Positions 47,508 through 48,505 of a DNA stretch of 48,505 nt are shown piece after piece. The notes beneath the pieces are model-generated. The model saw nothing but the letters and a program-made list of their open reading frames with translations, ran no database searches and was not told the origin of the DNA. The first letter of the stretch is position 1, and every line of letters begins with the position of its first letter. Location of the stretch: positions 1 through 48,505 of the forward strand of contig DBDJ01000023.1 in assembly GCA_002293525.1 (NCBI GenBank). The letters are read 5' to 3'. Source of the stretch: Lachnospiraceae bacterium UBA935. Its GTDB lineage: Bacteria; Bacillota; Clostridia; Lachnospirales; Lachnospiraceae. The position numbers were made by a program, and so were the translations under genes.

Positions 47508-48505
47508 TTACATATAGCTGATGTTCATGTCCACATTGCCGCTGATTCCGCTGACAGAACCTTTCGATGAGTATTGCCACATATTGTAAGGACCGTTGTA
47601 GGTCGGCGCGGCGGCATATTGAGCCAGCCATATTCGATATTGGCTTAAGCTTCCGGCATTGATATAGCTGGTAAGCCAGTGCTTATTGGCATAGATCCCC
47701 GCCGTATATCCACTGTTCTGTATCGTCTGGCAGAAAGCCTTACACACAGCAGTCCGGGTATCCCGGCTGATGCCGTCGGCGCGCCCGTTGTTTCCGGCAG
47801 TGGCTTCCACATCCAAAAAGACCGGGAAAGATATATTATAGCCCCTGATCAGTCCCAATACCATGGAAGCTTCCTCGACCGCCTCGACTTCATTGACAGC
47901 CTGGGTAAAGAAGTAAACCCCTACCCTGATCCCTGCTGCCGTCGCTCCCTGGATATTGGCCCGGAAAGTAGGGTCTTCTACCATTGCGCCCGTGCTGGAA
48001 CCCCGGTACCCGCAACGAATGATGACAAAAGAGATACCGGCATTCTTCACCGCATTCCAGTCGATTGAGCCGTTCCACTTAGATACGTCAATCCCCAGAT
48101 TCCCGGAACTCTTACTGAGTGCCCCGTTACTTTCAAAATAATACTGTGCTCCCTGGATAATCTGATTCCCGGTTATTTTATTGCCGTTCTTATCAAAGAA
48201 ATATGTATTTCCGTCTAATACTTGCCAGCCGGTATATCGGTATTCTACTGTTTTTTGAGTAGTTTTTTTATAAAAATGACTTTTTTTGAAGTAGTCAGCA
48301 TAAACCGCTTCAACGTAATTCCCCGAGTCATCCTTAACATAAAGTTGACTGCCACTTTTGTCTTTCAGCTTGCTTTTCGTATCTTTGGTGGCATCTTTGG
48401 GCGTCGCTGTCGGCTTCGCCGTTGGCGTCGGCGACGGGGATGTCGACGGGGATACTGATGGTGTCGGCGTCGGTATTTCTGTTGGTGTCGGCGTCGGTAT
48501 TTCTG
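47508..48505 (-). CDS. GH25 muramidase with wall-binding repeats, 5' end cut by edge
   Basis: The frame is open to the right edge, so at least 332 residues are visible and the start lies outside. From the edge inwards there is a Thr/Pro linker made of the repeated unit EIPTPTPT and then a spacer. Two choline-binding-like repeats follow (YTGWQVLDGNTYFFDKNGNK and an IIQGAQYYFESNGAL unit). The GH25 domain runs from GIDVSKWNGSIDW to NVDMNISYM, with catalytic FLDVEAT and MWQYSSKGS. It should be secreted and wall-bound and cleave peptidoglycan. An internal ATG at 48050 would cut into the GH25 domain and is not the start. The GH25 part is close to that of the 39110 gene. Confidence 0.9.
   Translation of the reverse strand, partial: EIPTPTPTEIPTPTPSVSPSTSPSPTPTAKPTATPKDATKDTKSKLKDKSGSQLYVKDDSGNYVEAVYADYFKKSHFYKKTTQKTVEYRYTGWQVLDGNTYFFDKNGNKITGNQIIQGAQYYFESNGALSKSSGNLGIDVSKWNGSIDWNAVKNAGISFVIIRCGYRGSSTGAMVEDPTFRANIQGATAAGIRVGVYFFTQAVNEVEAVEEASMVLGLIRGYNISFPVFLDVEATAGNNGRADGISRDTRTAVCKAFCQTIQNSGYTAGIYANKHWLTSYINAGSLSQYRIWLAQYAAAPTYNGPYNMWQYSSKGSVSGISGNVDMNISYM

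Noticed and set aside
1..48505. tRNA or rRNA genes
   Set aside because: I looked for cloverleaf, T-loop and rRNA landmarks by eye and found none; small structured RNAs other than those listed could be missed.

Overview
The window looks like a chromosomal segment of a low-to-medium GC Clostridia, most likely Lachnospiraceae-like. The evidence is the Firmicute gene order ecfA1-ecfA2-ecfT-truA-rplM-rpsI, consensus sigma-A promoters, strong AGGAGG-type ribosome binding sites, a rubrerythrin, a DUF4474-type protein, AgrD-type signalling and spaced XRE regulators. No rRNA, tRNA, insertion sequence or CRISPR array was seen. Both window edges cut through genes.

Layout. 1-2.4 kb: three plus-strand genes (DUF4474-like, metallophosphoesterase, rubrerythrin) ending in a terminator. 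2.4-9.3 kb: minus-strand housekeeping block (small XRE regulator, AIM24-like protein, rpsI, rplM, truA, ecfT, ecfA2, ecfA1). Its gaps hold unusual inverted repeats: E3 between truA and rplM, and the related pair E1/E2 between ecfT and truA. E1 and E2 share a 175-bp folded core with compensatory base changes. 9.5-10.6 kb: a secreted M15 peptidase. 10.6-16.3 kb: a four-gene minus-strand cassette of deoxynucleotide-handling proteins: a 920-residue PolX/PHP/DUF429/kinase fusion, a PurZ-like adenylosuccinate synthetase paralogue, a membrane-anchored dCTP deaminase/dUTPase-fold protein and a deoxynucleoside kinase. This cassette is the best candidate for an undescribed system, either nucleotide-based defence or DNA base modification.

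16.5-25.4 kb: envelope genes (PrcB-like lipoprotein, HtrA, a glycosyltransferase, an LCP ligase, a polyprenyl glycosylphosphotransferase), then a zinc-finger anti-sigma-like protein with two small secreted proteins that share its C-terminal domain, and a divergent pair of HTH regulators. 25.4-41.2 kb: a surface-polysaccharide locus. It has phosphohexomutase, four glycosyltransferases, a methyltransferase-kinase resembling WbdD, a Wzm/Wzt ABC exporter, rfbC, rfbA and a GH25 muramidase; rfbB, a small EamA-type transporter and a second, edge-truncated GH25 protein lie at 45.9-48.5 kb. Together these suggest synthesis of dTDP-rhamnose, assembly of a capped glycan on a lipid carrier, ABC export and wall attachment by LCP. 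rfbD is not in the window.

41.4-45.8 kb: an AT-rich island that splits the dTDP-rhamnose genes. It holds agrD plus damaged relatives of agrC, agrA, an ABC transporter, a PaaK-like ligase and a DhnA/LsrF-type aldolase, and a nitrilase-like protein without its catalytic cysteine. It reads as the decayed remains of a quorum-regulated biosynthetic or export cluster. All functional statements come from reading the translated sequence and recalling family motifs; no database search was run.
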